Origin: Bacillota bacterium
GTDB taxonomy: Bacteria; Bacillota; Sulfobacillia; DUMF01
Reading direction: 5' to 3'
Length of the DNA stretch: 64,000 bases
Assembly: GCA_012840015.1 (NCBI GenBank)
Contig: DUMF01000027.1
Location: forward strand, 62,001 to 126,000
In this document: one piece after another, positions 19,078 through 27,718 of the stretch
How the letters are laid out: the number at the start of each line of letters is the position of its first letter
Position numbering within the stretch: the stretch's first letter is position 1
Translations under genes and position numbers: made by a program
Notes under the pieces: generated by a model
Database searches by the model: none
Told to the model about the DNA's origin: nothing
Seen by the model: the letters and a program-made list of their open reading frames with translations, nothing else

Positions 19078-19548
19078 GTGAGGACGACAAAGTATCCCCA
19101 AAATGTGAATATTGAACCCCGGATAGGGGCGCTGATTGAGTATTTGGAGTCGCAGGATGACATCTTGGCCGCTTACCTATACGGCTCATATGGAACAAGC
19201 TATCAGACGCCTCTTAGTGATATCGATATTGCCCTCCTGTTTTACAGTGGCAGCCGTCCCGATCTCCGGCGGTTGTTGGCTCTGGAGGCAGATATCTCCA
19301 GTATTTGCCATGAGGACGACGTGAACGTGTTAGTGCTCAATGATGCCGACGTAATGCTACAGCATAGAGTGCTTGAGACAGGGAGACCGCTCTTGGAGAA
19401 AGAACTCACCGCAGTGTCTGACTTTCGGGAGTACGTTTTCAGGACTTACGGTGACTTCGAGCCATTCTATCGGGCGTTCTGTCGAGAGTACGACCGAACG
19501 CTAAGGGAGGCTTCGGGGTGTGATAGACCGAGACAAGGTGAGGGATAA
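19078..19548 (+). CDS. mntA: MntA-like nucleotidyltransferase antitoxin (type VII toxin-antitoxin)
   Basis: A minimal nucleotidyltransferase. The family motif GSX10DXD is intact: Gly36-Ser37 and Asp48-x-Asp50 within YLYGSYGTSYQTPLSDID. In characterised systems MntA neutralises its partner by adding AMP to a tyrosine of HepT. I chose GTG 19078 with AGAAGGGA upstream; an earlier in-frame GTG at 18985 has no site and would add 31 unlikely residues. The hepT gene overlaps its end by 29 bases, the usual order and coupling for this module. Confidence 0.88.
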   Translation: MRTTKYPQNVNIEPRIGALIEYLESQDDILAAYLYGSYGTSYQTPLSDIDIALLFYSGSRPDLRRLLALEADISSICHEDDVNVLVLNDADVMLQHRVLETGRPLLEKELTAVSDFREYVFRTYGDFEPFYRAFCREYDRTLREASGCDRPRQGEG

Positions 19549-19939
19549 GATCAGCTTTCTTAGGCGCAACCTAGAGCTCCTTCGCGAACTGGCTAAGACT
19601 CCAGCTCAAGACTTCACGGAGAGCTCAGCGCAATTCCATGCAGCAGTCCGTCTGCTCCAGATCTCGATTGAGGCGATGATTGACATCTCAAGCCATATAG
19701 TTTCGAGGGAATGTCTAGGTGTACCCAAGAGCTATATTGAGGTATTCGACCTATTGGCGCGTTCGGGTATCATCCCCTCTGAGTTCCTGGACAGAGTCAG
19801 ACCGATGGTTAGATTCCGAAATAGGGCGGTTCACGTCTATGGAGAAATCGACCCGAACCACGTACATGAGATACTGCAGAACGATCTAGGGGACTTCGAG
19901 ACGTTCATCAGCCTTATCGTAAAGCACTGCTTCACTTAA
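19520..19939 (+). CDS. hepT: HepT-like HEPN ribonuclease toxin
   Basis: A HEPN-domain RNase toxin of 139 residues, partner of the preceding MntA. The catalytic motif RX4HXY is present as Arg100-Asn-Arg-Ala-Val-His105-Val-Tyr107, and the tyrosine is the residue AMPylated in known pairs. GTG 19520 lies about 11 bases after GGGAGG inside mntA. The gene is complete and both partners keep their key residues, so the module should be functional. Confidence 0.9.
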   Translation: MIDRDKVRDKISFLRRNLELLRELAKTPAQDFTESSAQFHAAVRLLQISIEAMIDISSHIVSRECLGVPKSYIEVFDLLARSGIIPSEFLDRVRPMVRFRNRAVHVYGEIDPNHVHEILQNDLGDFETFISLIVKHCFT

Positions 19940-20045
19940 CCGCTGAACCAGACTTCAAAGATGTACCCGCAACAAACGCCCTGATATACGCGTGCTCGCA
20001 GCCGAGAGAATTGGCGTCTCGCGGCTTATCCTTGGAGGGATAAGA

Positions 20046-20961
20046 ATGCTAATACAATGAACCAAAAAGCTGTTGGACGAGTTGAAAATCAAATCTATAG
20101 ATCACGCGGCAAATGACAACCCGCTTTTCGCATGGCACGCAAATCTGGTTACAGTAAACCGACGGAAGGCGTTGATTCTCATCAACGATGAGTACAGATA
20201 TCCAATACTCTTATACGGGCTGAAAGCGCCGAACTTCAAGGCGCTGGATACAGTTATCACAAGGGGAATAAGGGAGTTTATGTATGCTGAGGGGATTTCG
20301 CCGGAAATCGTCGATAAGTACCTGAAAGCTGCTGGGACTGTGGTGTTCACCGAGACTGCCAACAGGTCCATCGTTGGGCAAATGAATCAGGCATCCCAAG
20401 ACGTAGGCTATTACAGCGATGAGCTTGAGCTGGAGCATTTGTGTCAGCCCGATTTCAGCCTGCGCTTGGGCAGCTATCCGACGAAAGTAGGCAACGAATA
20501 TCAAAAACCAAAGGAACTCCTGTTGACGGCCTTAGAGCAATTCGCAAACAACGATGATCTGCATTCCGTGATACAGGACGCCTTTGGTTGGTTGAACTAT
20601 CATCTTTATGAATTCACGGTCTTTGAGAGCAGACGGCCCGTCGCGCTTATTGTCTGCGATGAGGAAGCGTTAGCAGGCCCGGACTACAGGGAGTGCCCCA
20701 AGTTGTTGGATAACAAAGCGAGACTTAAGGATGCACATCATTAAGCTAAGAAAAGTACTGCCCCATTACCCGATGAATTATCCGACCTGCATTGCTGCCG
20801 AGGGAAACCGCCCGCCTGAAGATGTGTGCGGCGAACCAGGCTATGACGCCTTCCTTGAATCAATATGTGACAAGTCCCATCCAGAGCACCAGGAAGCGCT
20901 GGAATGGGGCAGGAGCCAGGGCTATGAGGATTTCAGTATAGAAGGATCAACCGCAGGTTGA
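20046..20961 (+). pseudogene. DUF6933 / plasmid pRiA4b ORF-3-like gene, broken by an early TGA and an internal deletion
   Basis: ATG 20046, 7 bases after GGAGGG, reads M-L-I-Q, then TGA at 20058-20060, then TKKLLDELKIKSIDHAANDN. Related proteins start M-x-x-CTKKLL, so the stop stands where a cysteine is expected. The frame then gives the DUF6933-type domain to about residue 130 and the beginning of a pRiA4b ORF-3 domain (SVIQDAFGWLNYHLYEF). The core of that domain is missing. The tail (YPTCIAAEGNRPPEDVCGEP, PEHQEALEWG) continues in a shifted frame from 20731 to 20961. A shorter product from TTG 20073 is possible. Two independent lesions make it a pseudogene. Confidence 0.7.
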
Positions 20962-21113
20962 AAACCTCCCTGAGCAGGAGAGATAAGAACAATATCATCC
21001 GGTGTCGCGTCTGGCGGAATCCAAAAGGCGCTGACCATGTCGCCAATCAAGAAACTCACTCAAGCAAGGTGCGTTAAGAAATTCCTCTGCTAGCCTTGCC
21101 GAATTCCCTTCTT

Positions 21114-22241
21114 TCAATCAGTCCAGGCTGTAGGCTCCTCCAAGCAGGCCAGGTACGGGTGCTTTTTCACGTACCACTCCACTTGCTTATCGATATTCTG
21201 TTCATACTCCCTAACAGCATCTAGAGCACTGACGATTTTCTTCGCGTATTCCTCCGCCTTTGCCCAATTCATCCTGCCTCTGGGGGAATCTTCGGAGCAA
21301 TCCACATCGCTCTCCCAACTTAGTGAGGCCACCGTTTCCACCGCAACAAAGTCGGGAGGAATTTCGTGTCGGAATATCCTGGTTCCGCTGAAGACAAACG
21401 AGCAAACCCTCTCCGGATGGCTGGACTCAATTCTCGCTCTGTCTTCCATGAGGGTCTGAGTCTCATATCCCCAAGCCTTGACGAGGATCGGCCTTTCACC
21501 GCGAAAACCGTCATCAACATGCTTCACTGGAAGACGAAGCATATCCGCCATGGCCAGAGCGATGGGCAGACTAAACCCGTCCTTTGCTGGTACCACAGAC
21601 GTAATCGGGATTCCCATACCTTCCACGAGGCTTACGAAACGGAACAAGACATGGGCCGTATCGTATTCGTCGAAAACGTAGAAGTAATACTTCCATATAT
21701 CGATGCCGTCATCCTCGGGAGCGCCCAGGGCTGCTGCACCGTAGAGGCCGTATATCTCTTCTTTGTATGAAAAGCCCGTCTTCAGCCTGGCCCGAGAGAA
21801 ACTTCTAAAGCGTTGTACGGCTTTTTTACACCTCCGGACAGCATATCTCCCAGGCTCCCTTTCTTCCCATTCCGAAAGCCTTTGCAAGACCTCCTTATGC
21901 AGGCCGAGCCTGCATCCGATGAGGATAAAACGGTCCCAGTAGAAAGGGTCATTGGGCTGAAGAATCAGGGCATCCTCGATCTCCCTTTTGGCTTCAACTA
22001 ACTGGTTGTTGGCCATCAACAGGGTCGACGCCTCGTAGTGGAGAAGCGCCTTCTCAGAGGGAAAAACGCATACATCGAGCCCCTGATGAAGCACCTCAAT
22101 CGCCGCTGCGAGGTCGCGTGCCTCTCCTTCCAGCGCTTGAGCAAGCCTGACGCGGCTCCGGACGTCCGCGGGATTGGAGCGGAGAACCGCCTCCATCTCG
22201 GCGATGCGAGATTTCCTATCCGGAGAAAGATCATCCGCCAT
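21114..22241 (-). CDS. TPR-containing protein with unassigned C-terminal domain
   Basis: A 375-residue soluble protein. Residues 15-160 form about four tetratricopeptide-type helical repeats (LRSNPADVRSRVRLAQALEG, ALILQPNDPFYWDRFILIG). The remainder, beginning near KTGFSYKEEIYGLYGAAALG, is a distinct domain containing LVEGMGIPITSVVPAKDGF. That stretch loosely recalls the nucleotide loop of phosphoribosyltransferases, but no canonical PRPP motif is seen. The start has AGGGAGGTG about 12 bases upstream. The next gene upstream on the same strand is the HEPN-like protein, with 145 bases between. Function unknown; a role with the neighbouring HEPN gene is a guess. Confidence 0.6.
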   Translation of the reverse strand: MADDLSPDRKSRIAEMEAVLRSNPADVRSRVRLAQALEGEARDLAAAIEVLHQGLDVCVFPSEKALLHYEASTLLMANNQLVEAKREIEDALILQPNDPFYWDRFILIGCRLGLHKEVLQRLSEWEEREPGRYAVRRCKKAVQRFRSFSRARLKTGFSYKEEIYGLYGAAALGAPEDDGIDIWKYYFYVFDEYDTAHVLFRFVSLVEGMGIPITSVVPAKDGFSLPIALAMADMLRLPVKHVDDGFRGERPILVKAWGYETQTLMEDRARIESSHPERVCSFVFSGTRIFRHEIPPDFVAVETVASLSWESDVDCSEDSPRGRMNWAKAEEYAKKIVSALDAVREYEQNIDKQVEWYVKKHPYLACLEEPTAWTD

Positions 22242-22386
22242 CTCTCACCGACACCTCCCTCTGCTTAGCAAGTGATCCTCAATCGAGGGTCATGATCCCT
22301 TCTAATCGTCTTAACGAGGATGCGCACGATAGAAAAACTCTCTCTTCCCTACTTGTTCCGAAGACTTTGATGCCCACGGCGTATGT

Positions 22387-23676
22387 TCACGAAGACCATA
22401 CCCACTGGCTCCCGCCGACGGAGCTTTTCACAATCCGTCCCCAAGCAGCAAGGAATGCTACTTCCAGAAGATTGGCACACGTTTCCGGATCAGGAAGGGC
22501 TGGATTACCGGCCAACCTCCTCCGCAACTCGTCTGCACTAATCCCTTCGTGGAGCAATGGATGGCGAATGTCCCTATAGGCTCTCTGCATGAACTTACGC
22601 CATTTCCGCCGATCAACATCACTTGCCCCGATAAGATCTGCCAGATTCCGCCCCAGTTCCTGCCCACGCCCTCTCGCTCGATGGCCACCAAGCAACGCAT
22701 CGATGGCAATAAACAGCCAAACAAGGCGATCAGTGAGATCGCTACTTCGAGTGCTATTTGCATATCCCCGCAACGCCCTCTTGTACCGGTTGCTGGCTAG
22801 ATCGTCCCCACTCTCGACTAGACTCCATCCCTTCTGGAGCCAGTCCCCCCACACTTCTGGGGCAGCGAACCATTCTTTGCCGAACCAGCTTTGTCGCAAC
22901 GGCCATGCGTAGTCCAGCGTAAAGGGATTACCAGCCGGGTTAGCAGCCCACTCTTCCGTTCGGTAGAACACCAAAGGACAGTCAATTCCATACCGGTGCT
23001 CCAGCAGGTCCCACCCTATCGAGGACTGCAGTAGAGCCTCCAAGCACTGGATTTCGGCGAGTGGCAAAGCCTTTTCTTGAATTACATTCCAGCTTCCGTC
23101 CAGGGCAGTGAGGGGGACGTCCATCCTATCCAGCACAAGTCCGAAGTCTAAGACTGGAGGATTTGCACCTGAATAGGCCATCATCGCCGGAAGGAGGAAC
23201 GCATGTTTCATGCGTTCTACTCGATCTCGGTCGCAAGGCATGAACCTCCGTAATTGCCAGCGATCGAGTTTTACTTGCGATACCCTTGACAGACTGCTTA
23301 GACCCACGAGCGGAACACACAATCTGACTTTGAGCGTTCCTTTTTGCCAGACAGCCTCGCTCTCGGAGACAACTGATTCCACCAACTCAGCTGTAACTGA
23401 CTTTCCTTTCGCTTCGTACAGGCATTTCCACACGAGGGATAGCACGTAGTTAAAGACAGCCACGTCACGCATGTTGCTGAGTTCCGATGGCACAATCTCA
23501 TGGTCAGGGTAGAACGCGCAAAGTCGCTGGCTCCAAAGGTCCTGTGCAAGTTGAATGTATGAGTCCTGTCGCTCTCTACGTTCCAGTTCGACATAAGACC
23601 GTGACAACAGCTGAATCAGGTCGTTGAAAATGGCCACGAAGTTATCAGCCAGCAACAGACCAAGAAATGTGAGCAC
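22387..23676 (-). CDS. HEPN (Apea-like) domain protein, possible RNase or defence protein
   Basis: A 429-residue protein. Its C-terminal 130 residues look like an Apea-type HEPN domain: a long helix DLTDRLVWLFIAIDALLGG, then the motif RX4H in YRDIRHPLLHEG near residue 369, followed by two more helices. The N-terminal two thirds are unrecognised. HEPN domains of this motif are usually metal-independent RNases in defence or toxin systems. The GTG start at 23676 has no obvious ribosome site and ATG at MAIF (about 20 residues in) is not excluded. It lies in the same island as MntA/HepT. Confidence 0.6.
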   Translation of the reverse strand: MLTFLGLLLADNFVAIFNDLIQLLSRSYVELERRERQDSYIQLAQDLWSQRLCAFYPDHEIVPSELSNMRDVAVFNYVLSLVWKCLYEAKGKSVTAELVESVVSESEAVWQKGTLKVRLCVPLVGLSSLSRVSQVKLDRWQLRRFMPCDRDRVERMKHAFLLPAMMAYSGANPPVLDFGLVLDRMDVPLTALDGSWNVIQEKALPLAEIQCLEALLQSSIGWDLLEHRYGIDCPLVFYRTEEWAANPAGNPFTLDYAWPLRQSWFGKEWFAAPEVWGDWLQKGWSLVESGDDLASNRYKRALRGYANSTRSSDLTDRLVWLFIAIDALLGGHRARGRGQELGRNLADLIGASDVDRRKWRKFMQRAYRDIRHPLLHEGISADELRRRLAGNPALPDPETCANLLEVAFLAAWGRIVKSSVGGSQWVWSS

Positions 23677-23950
23677 CGCTTTGAACTTGGAATCCGGGAG
23701 TTGCTAGATTTCGGTCTGTGCACTAAGAATAACAGAGTTGACCAGCTCCCTCAGCTGAGCGAAAGCCATTCCCACCATGCCTTTCCAGGCCTACTTCGCC
23801 TGTTTTGCAATCATTACCATTCTCCGCGGTTTTCCTTTTTTCCTTGTGTCTCTGTGGTAGTAAGGGGCTCACTCATTGACACGTCCCTACCCGCCCGTCC
23901 GCTGAACCAATCCGATCAGATTATCTCACCACATAGTAGTCAAAGCCGAA

Positions 23951-24131
23951 CTGCCAATTTGACACACGCTGCCTGGCGAACCTGCAAGCTTGTCATCTTC
24001 CAGCCTGTGAAACTGCCGACTTGGCGCCTCTCGCCCGAGTAAAGATGCCAACCTGGCACCTTTCAGCCCACCAAGCTGTCAGCTCGTCATCCTCTACGCC
24101 GAAATGTTGTTACTCGGCATTGCCGTCATCA
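23951..24131. repeat. Left array of degenerate 31-32 bp tandem repeats (about 6 units)
   Basis: Units begin at 23951, 23982, 24013, 24045, 24076 and, less clearly, 24104. The best-conserved core approximates TGCCAACTTGGCA, a 13-bp palindrome, followed by a C/T-rich half ending in a pyrimidine-rich CCTG-like segment. Units are about 60-75% alike by eye. Spacings of 31 and 32 bases average close to three turns of B-DNA, so all cores face the same side of the helix. The array ends about 145 bases before the start of the HTH/nuclease-fold gene. Confidence 0.75.
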
Positions 24132-24274
24132 GGTATGTCCCTTCCTCCGGCAGGTTTCTTCTTTCTCCGCCATGGTTCGACAGAAGACCATACGAATCTT
24201 GGTAGAATTTGGATTAGGGCAACTTAAATTGTAGTTGTAGTAGCCGTTTGTATCCATAACCTGGAGGGATCTAT

Positions 24275-25051
24275 TTGCAGTTCTTACCATACTTGTCGCC
24301 TGATTTGGATGGATTCAGCAAGATGCCGCATGCTGCCAAACTGCTGTATCTGGTAGCCCAAATATGCGAGGTCGAATCCCTGGCAGACCTGGCCAGGCGA
24401 GCTGGCGTCAGTGAACGGACAGCGATTCGGATGAACAAGCTGCTCTGTAAGCACAAATGGTTCAGGACAGAGCGCAGGGGAAACAAGGTTGTCCCAATCC
24501 CTGTGCTCCCGCGAGCTGAAGATGAAAGACGGGCCCGTATCTTCCGGGCCTGCTACGAGGTGTCGCCATTCAAAGGCGAATTCATAATGGGCAGCTTACT
24601 CAACGCCACTTTGTTCCTTGAGGACAAGGTGGATAACGCCCGCCCCGACTTCCTGAAGAATCCCGTGACTGGAGAGAACCTCGAGTACGATGTCTTCTCC
24701 CCGACCACAAAAAGCGCCTGGGAGTTCCAGGGATTTCAACACTTTGGGCCGACGGAGGTTTTTCCATCGAAGGAGAAAGCCAAGCAGCAGCAAGCTAACG
24801 ACCTGATAAAGTTAGGTCGCAGTGTGGAAAACGGGGTGACCCTGGTGGTGATGACGTACAAGGATCTCAGCCTTGACGGGATACTGAAGAACCTTCCTGC
24901 TCACCTGCGGAAGAAGCCGATAGACAGGACCTCGAGATATATCCGTACTATCGAGAACGTCGCGGCGGACTACCGTCGGTGGGCCGCTCGCATCGAGGGG
25001 GAAATGCAGGGCAAGTCAGAAGCTCCTTCGCCGGCAGCTGGGCAGAGTTGA
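24275..25051 (+). CDS. HTH protein with PD-(D/E)XK-like nuclease fold, flanked by tandem repeats
   Basis: A 258-residue protein with a TTG start 6 bases after GGAGGG. Residues 37-62 form a helix-turn-helix (LADLARRAGVSERTAIRMNK). From about residue 130 there is a second domain: EYDVFSP, then a strand AWEFQGFQHF (from residue 148), a helix with KQQQANDLIKLG, and GVTLVVMTYKDLS. This order (acidic strand, E-x-Q-G-x-QH, Q..D..K helix, hydrophobic strand) resembles restriction-endonuclease-like folds such as Vsr or DUF2726. The usual ExK lysine is not obvious. Degenerate tandem repeats lie on both sides, the right array starting 3 bases after the stop. A DNA-binding or cleaving protein acting on those repeats is the simplest guess. 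Confidence 0.65.
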   Translation: MQFLPYLSPDLDGFSKMPHAAKLLYLVAQICEVESLADLARRAGVSERTAIRMNKLLCKHKWFRTERRGNKVVPIPVLPRAEDERRARIFRACYEVSPFKGEFIMGSLLNATLFLEDKVDNARPDFLKNPVTGENLEYDVFSPTTKSAWEFQGFQHFGPTEVFPSKEKAKQQQANDLIKLGRSVENGVTLVVMTYKDLSLDGILKNLPAHLRKKPIDRTSRYIRTIENVAADYRRWAARIEGEMQGKSEAPSPAAGQS

Positions 25052-25053
25052 AT

Positions 25054-25372
25054 CTGACAACTTGGCAGCCTGCTAAGCTGTCAAGTTGACCGTCTGTCGG
25101 CCGTCCGACCAGTCGACTTATTCCAGTTGATACCTTCCAAACACCCAGGCTGCCAAGTCAGCATCCTTCGGCCAGGCCAAACCTGTCAGGTTGACCCCTT
25201 TCGGCTGGCGACCGTGCCGGCTTGGCAGCCTCCGGACTCCCGAACCCGCCAATCTGTCACCTTCCCAGCTCCCCACCCTACCAGCCTGACACCTCCCAAG
25301 TCCTTAACCCTGCGGATTTCAATCTCCCCGGCCTGCGAACCTGGACCCGGCATCCCCTGATTAGCTATTCTA
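25054..25372. repeat. Right array of degenerate 31-32 bp tandem repeats (about 10 units)
   Basis: Unit starts by eye: 25054, 25078, 25110, 25150, 25183, 25214, 25246, 25278, 25310 and 25341. Spacings are 24, 32, 40, 33, 31, 32, 32, 32 and 31. The core matches that of the left array (examples: CTGTCAGGTTGACC, GTGCCGGCTTGGCAGCC, CTGCCAAGTCAGCATCC). Two irregular spacings near the gene suggest small deletions or insertions. The array begins 3 bases after the HTH/nuclease-fold stop codon and ends beside a thioredoxin-like gene fragment. Confidence 0.8.
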
Positions 25373-25378
25373 CGACCC

Positions 25379-25507
25379 AAGATTTTTGCCACGCTTGTTA
25401 CCCGAGTGAAACCAGGTATCCTTGAATTCTACAGCACATCCTGTCGTTACTGCGTAAAGACTGAACTGGAACTGGCCAAACTAGATGCCACTGCAGATTC
25501 CCGCTGA
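25379..25507 (+). pseudogene. Thioredoxin-like gene fragment
   Basis: One open frame of 42 codons encodes IFATLVTRVKPGILEFYS, TSCRYCVKTELELAKLD and a short tail to TGA at 25505. It carries a CxxC motif (CRYC) and parallels the pseudogene at 9436-9876 (GKPGTPQFYTPSCPYC). There is no start codon with a ribosome site, and the rest of the fold is missing. Either the right repeat array or the following IS21 remnant has cut it off. Confidence 0.6.
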
Positions 25508-25635
25508 ATTTTGAGACACCCCTGTTCCCAGAAAAGGGACCAGTTCCATCTTAGAGGATAGTTGGTCAAGTAGACGTTGGTATGAAGTTCGCCGTTCGAC
25601 TCAAGTAGTCCTCGTAAAAGGTGCGTTCCCGTGTT

Positions 25636-26010
25636 TCAGCTTGTTGCTACGGCTCCTCTGACCAGCTCGCGCCGGCTTGTTACCGCGGCAGGTGCAATGG
25701 TCTGGTTGAGCTTATCCTTTAGACGGTAGCTGGGACTGTTTATGGCAATGATATGGCTGTGGTGTAACAACCGGTCAAGGACGGCAGAAGCGATGACGTC
25801 GTCTCCGAACACCTGGCCCCACCGCTCGAAGGATTTGTTTGTGGTCAAGATTATTGACCCTTTCTCGTACCGGCAGCTCACAAACTGGAAGTACAGATGT
25901 GCCCTCTGGATGCCCACGGGCATATATCCCAACTCATCAGCGATCACCAAATCAAGGCGGCTGAGCATCTCCAGGCGTGATCCCCGGATTAACCCCCGGA
26001 TTTTGAACAT
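25636..26010 (-). pseudogene. IS21 family helper ATPase IstB, C-terminal fragment
   Basis: The C-terminal half of the IstB transposition helper is well preserved: LSRLDLVIADELGYMPVG (Walker B), YEKGSIILTTNKSFERWGQV, ASAVLDRLLHHSHIIAINS and YRLKDK. The N-terminal half with Walker A is absent, and no IstA gene is next to it. It is a truncated element. Confidence 0.8.
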
Positions 26011-26024
26011 TACACCCTGATGGG

Positions 26025-26554
26025 TAGCAATCTCGCACGGTTTGCCGGGAACGCTTTGTAGAACTCCTCGGGCGCCATATAATTGATGCTCGAGTGTATC
26101 CGCATCTTATTGTAGAATTCTGTGAACTCTGCTACAGTCCGATATGCTTCCGTGAACGTTTCGAACTCCTGCCCAGCCAGGCATTCATCCTCAAGTATTC
26201 AATGAAACGCCTCTATGTTTGTTTGGCGTCCTGCACGGTATCCTCTCATGCTCGACGCCGTAGTGCTCGCACGCAGCCTCGAATACGCCGGCTATGAACT
26301 GTGGCCCGTTATCCGTCCTCAACACCGGCTTTGACACATTCCCGCTCAATTGCCTGTTCCATAGGTGCATTATCAAATGCTCCTTCCCCCAACTCCTTGA
26401 ACTTCCGCACCCAGAGGCCTTCAACACTGTCTCTGATACTGTGCCTCCGCGCCACCATCGAAGCGCTCTCGGTCTCGAACACTTCCCTCACGATCTGCAG
26501 CTTCTGTTCCCGCGTAAACTACCTCCGTACCACCGATAGCCACCGCCCCCTCAT
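26025..26554 (-). pseudogene. IS3 family element remnant (OrfA start fused to OrfB end)
   Basis: Reading from 26554 leftward, an OrfA-like helix-turn-helix protein appears (FTREQKLQIVREVFE, MVARRHSIRDSVEG). It is interrupted by a TAG just before FTREQ. After an internal deletion the integrase core of OrfB follows: VLRTDNGPQFIAGVFEAACE and HYGVEHERIPCRTPNK. A frameshift then leads to ILEDECLAGQEFETF, a TGA-interrupted stretch, and YNKMRIHSSINYMAPEEFYK. The order is right for IS3/IS150 elements, but several lesions inactivate it. Confidence 0.8.
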
Positions 26555-26697
26555 TTCAATCTGCCAACCTTAAAGCATCTTGTCCAAATCAGTTAGGGGG
26601 CTAAAAACCACAAAAACTTTACGCTAACAATACCGTACTCCTCACCATTACTAAAATCTGCTTGGTATCGGCAACACTATCGAAGAGGTGATGGATA

Positions 26698-27123
26698 GTG
26701 CTCAAATACCTGGTAGCCGCAATAACTTTACTCGCGGTAGGAATAGTCACGGGGATCACAGCCGTCACTATAGGTGCGGATTATTTGCCGATGCCTGGCC
26801 ATTCCAGGCCCATAGTAGAGGAAGATAGAGCCAGCAGTTACCCTGATTACGACAAGATCAAACAGACATTGGAGCAGTACCTCAGGTCCGGTCAAGCCCA
26901 AACATTATTGAAATCGATCGCTCCAGATGCCAAGACTTTGCTGTCCGAAGCGTCCAGATCCCCAGAAATGAAAGAAATGGTCCGCGGCGTGCTGGAGGGG
27001 CCAGAGGGGAGGAAGCTCATTGCCTCGGCGATCCAGGAGTTGCTGGCATCACCGCAGTTTCAGGCTGAAATCAAGGCAACGCTGGAACGTATGTTTAAGC
27101 CTGACTCCACGAAGAAAAACTAG
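26698..27123 (+). CDS. Membrane-anchored hypothetical protein (141 aa)
   Basis: One N-terminal transmembrane segment (YLVAAITLLAVGIVTGITAV, residues 4-23) is followed by an extracytoplasmic or cytoplasmic helical domain with a repeated pattern of LLxxA/S helices (TLLSEASRSPEMKEMV, LIASAIQELLASPQF). GTG 26698 lies 6 bases after GAGGTGAT. The domain recalls the C-terminal parts of small spore-lineage membrane proteins, but I cannot name the family. The Nudix gene follows after about 65 bases. Confidence 0.65.
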   Translation: MLKYLVAAITLLAVGIVTGITAVTIGADYLPMPGHSRPIVEEDRASSYPDYDKIKQTLEQYLRSGQAQTLLKSIAPDAKTLLSEASRSPEMKEMVRGVLEGPEGRKLIASAIQELLASPQFQAEIKATLERMFKPDSTKKN

Positions 27124-27189
27124 CTCTTGAAACGCCCTGCCCACACAGGTACAATTCAAGCTGTCTAAGTCGTGGTCGGGGATGATAGC

Positions 27190-27618
27190 GTGAAAACGGA
27201 GATATCGGCCGGAGGAATCGTCTATAGCGGCTCGCGGATATTGATGATCTACGATGCATACGGGCACTGGACTTTTCCGAAAGGTCAAGTGGAGGAAGGG
27301 GAAAGTCTGGAGGAGGCCGCCATCCGTGAGGTGTGGGAAGAAACAGCCATTAGGTGTGAGACCGTTTCTTATCTGGGGGAAGTTCATTACGATTACTTCA
27401 TGCCAAGTCGGGGGGCTGTTGCCAAGACCGTACATTACTTCCTGCTGAGGCCCATTAGCTTTGAAGACCCCAGGCCTCTGCTGACAGAGATAAAAGCAGC
27501 TCAATGGGTAGATATCTCACGAGTCAAAGAGCTAAGCTCCTATGAGAATAATCGTGAGATAATCGAAAAGGGCCTGAAGGCAATTGCAGGACTTTCCAAC
27601 CAAGCGTCGAAACAGTAG
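27190..27618 (+). CDS. Nudix hydrolase
   Basis: It hydrolyses a nucleoside diphosphate linked to another group; the substrate is unknown. The 142-residue protein has a complete Nudix box starting at GQVEEGESLEEAAIREVWEE. It follows SAGGIVYSGSRILMI, and the strand HWTFPKG just precedes the box. I prefer GTG 27190 (GGGGATGAT upstream, and family members start K-T-E-I-S-A-G-G-V); GTG 27172 is an alternative. A good terminator follows at once, so the gene ends its transcript. Confidence 0.85.
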   Translation: MKTEISAGGIVYSGSRILMIYDAYGHWTFPKGQVEEGESLEEAAIREVWEETAIRCETVSYLGEVHYDYFMPSRGAVAKTVHYFLLRPISFEDPRPLLTEIKAAQWVDISRVKELSSYENNREIIEKGLKAIAGLSNQASKQ

Positions 27619-27635
27619 CTCTGAAGGAGTAATGG

Positions 27636-27671
27636 GGGCGCCGGTAAACCCGGCGCCCTCGTTTTGTCTTT
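27636..27671 (+). terminator. Rho-independent terminator after the Nudix gene
   Basis: A 9-bp GC-rich perfect stem, GGGCGCCGG (27636-27644) with CCGGCGCCC (27650-27658), has a 5-base loop and is followed by TCGTTTTGTCTTT. Confidence 0.85.
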
Positions 27672-27718
27672 GGCGGGCGATGAGGGTGCCGGTACCGTGG
27701 AGGTGAAATCCGGCAAAT

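Noticed and set aside
20058-20060. A selenocysteine codon as the explanation of the early TGA
   Set aside because: The same gene is also broken further on and no SECIS element was identified, so nonsense mutation is simpler. Kept only as a check in the findings.
23951-25372. A CRISPR array
   Set aside because: The units are degenerate throughout, there are no constant repeats separated by variable spacers, and no cas gene is nearby.
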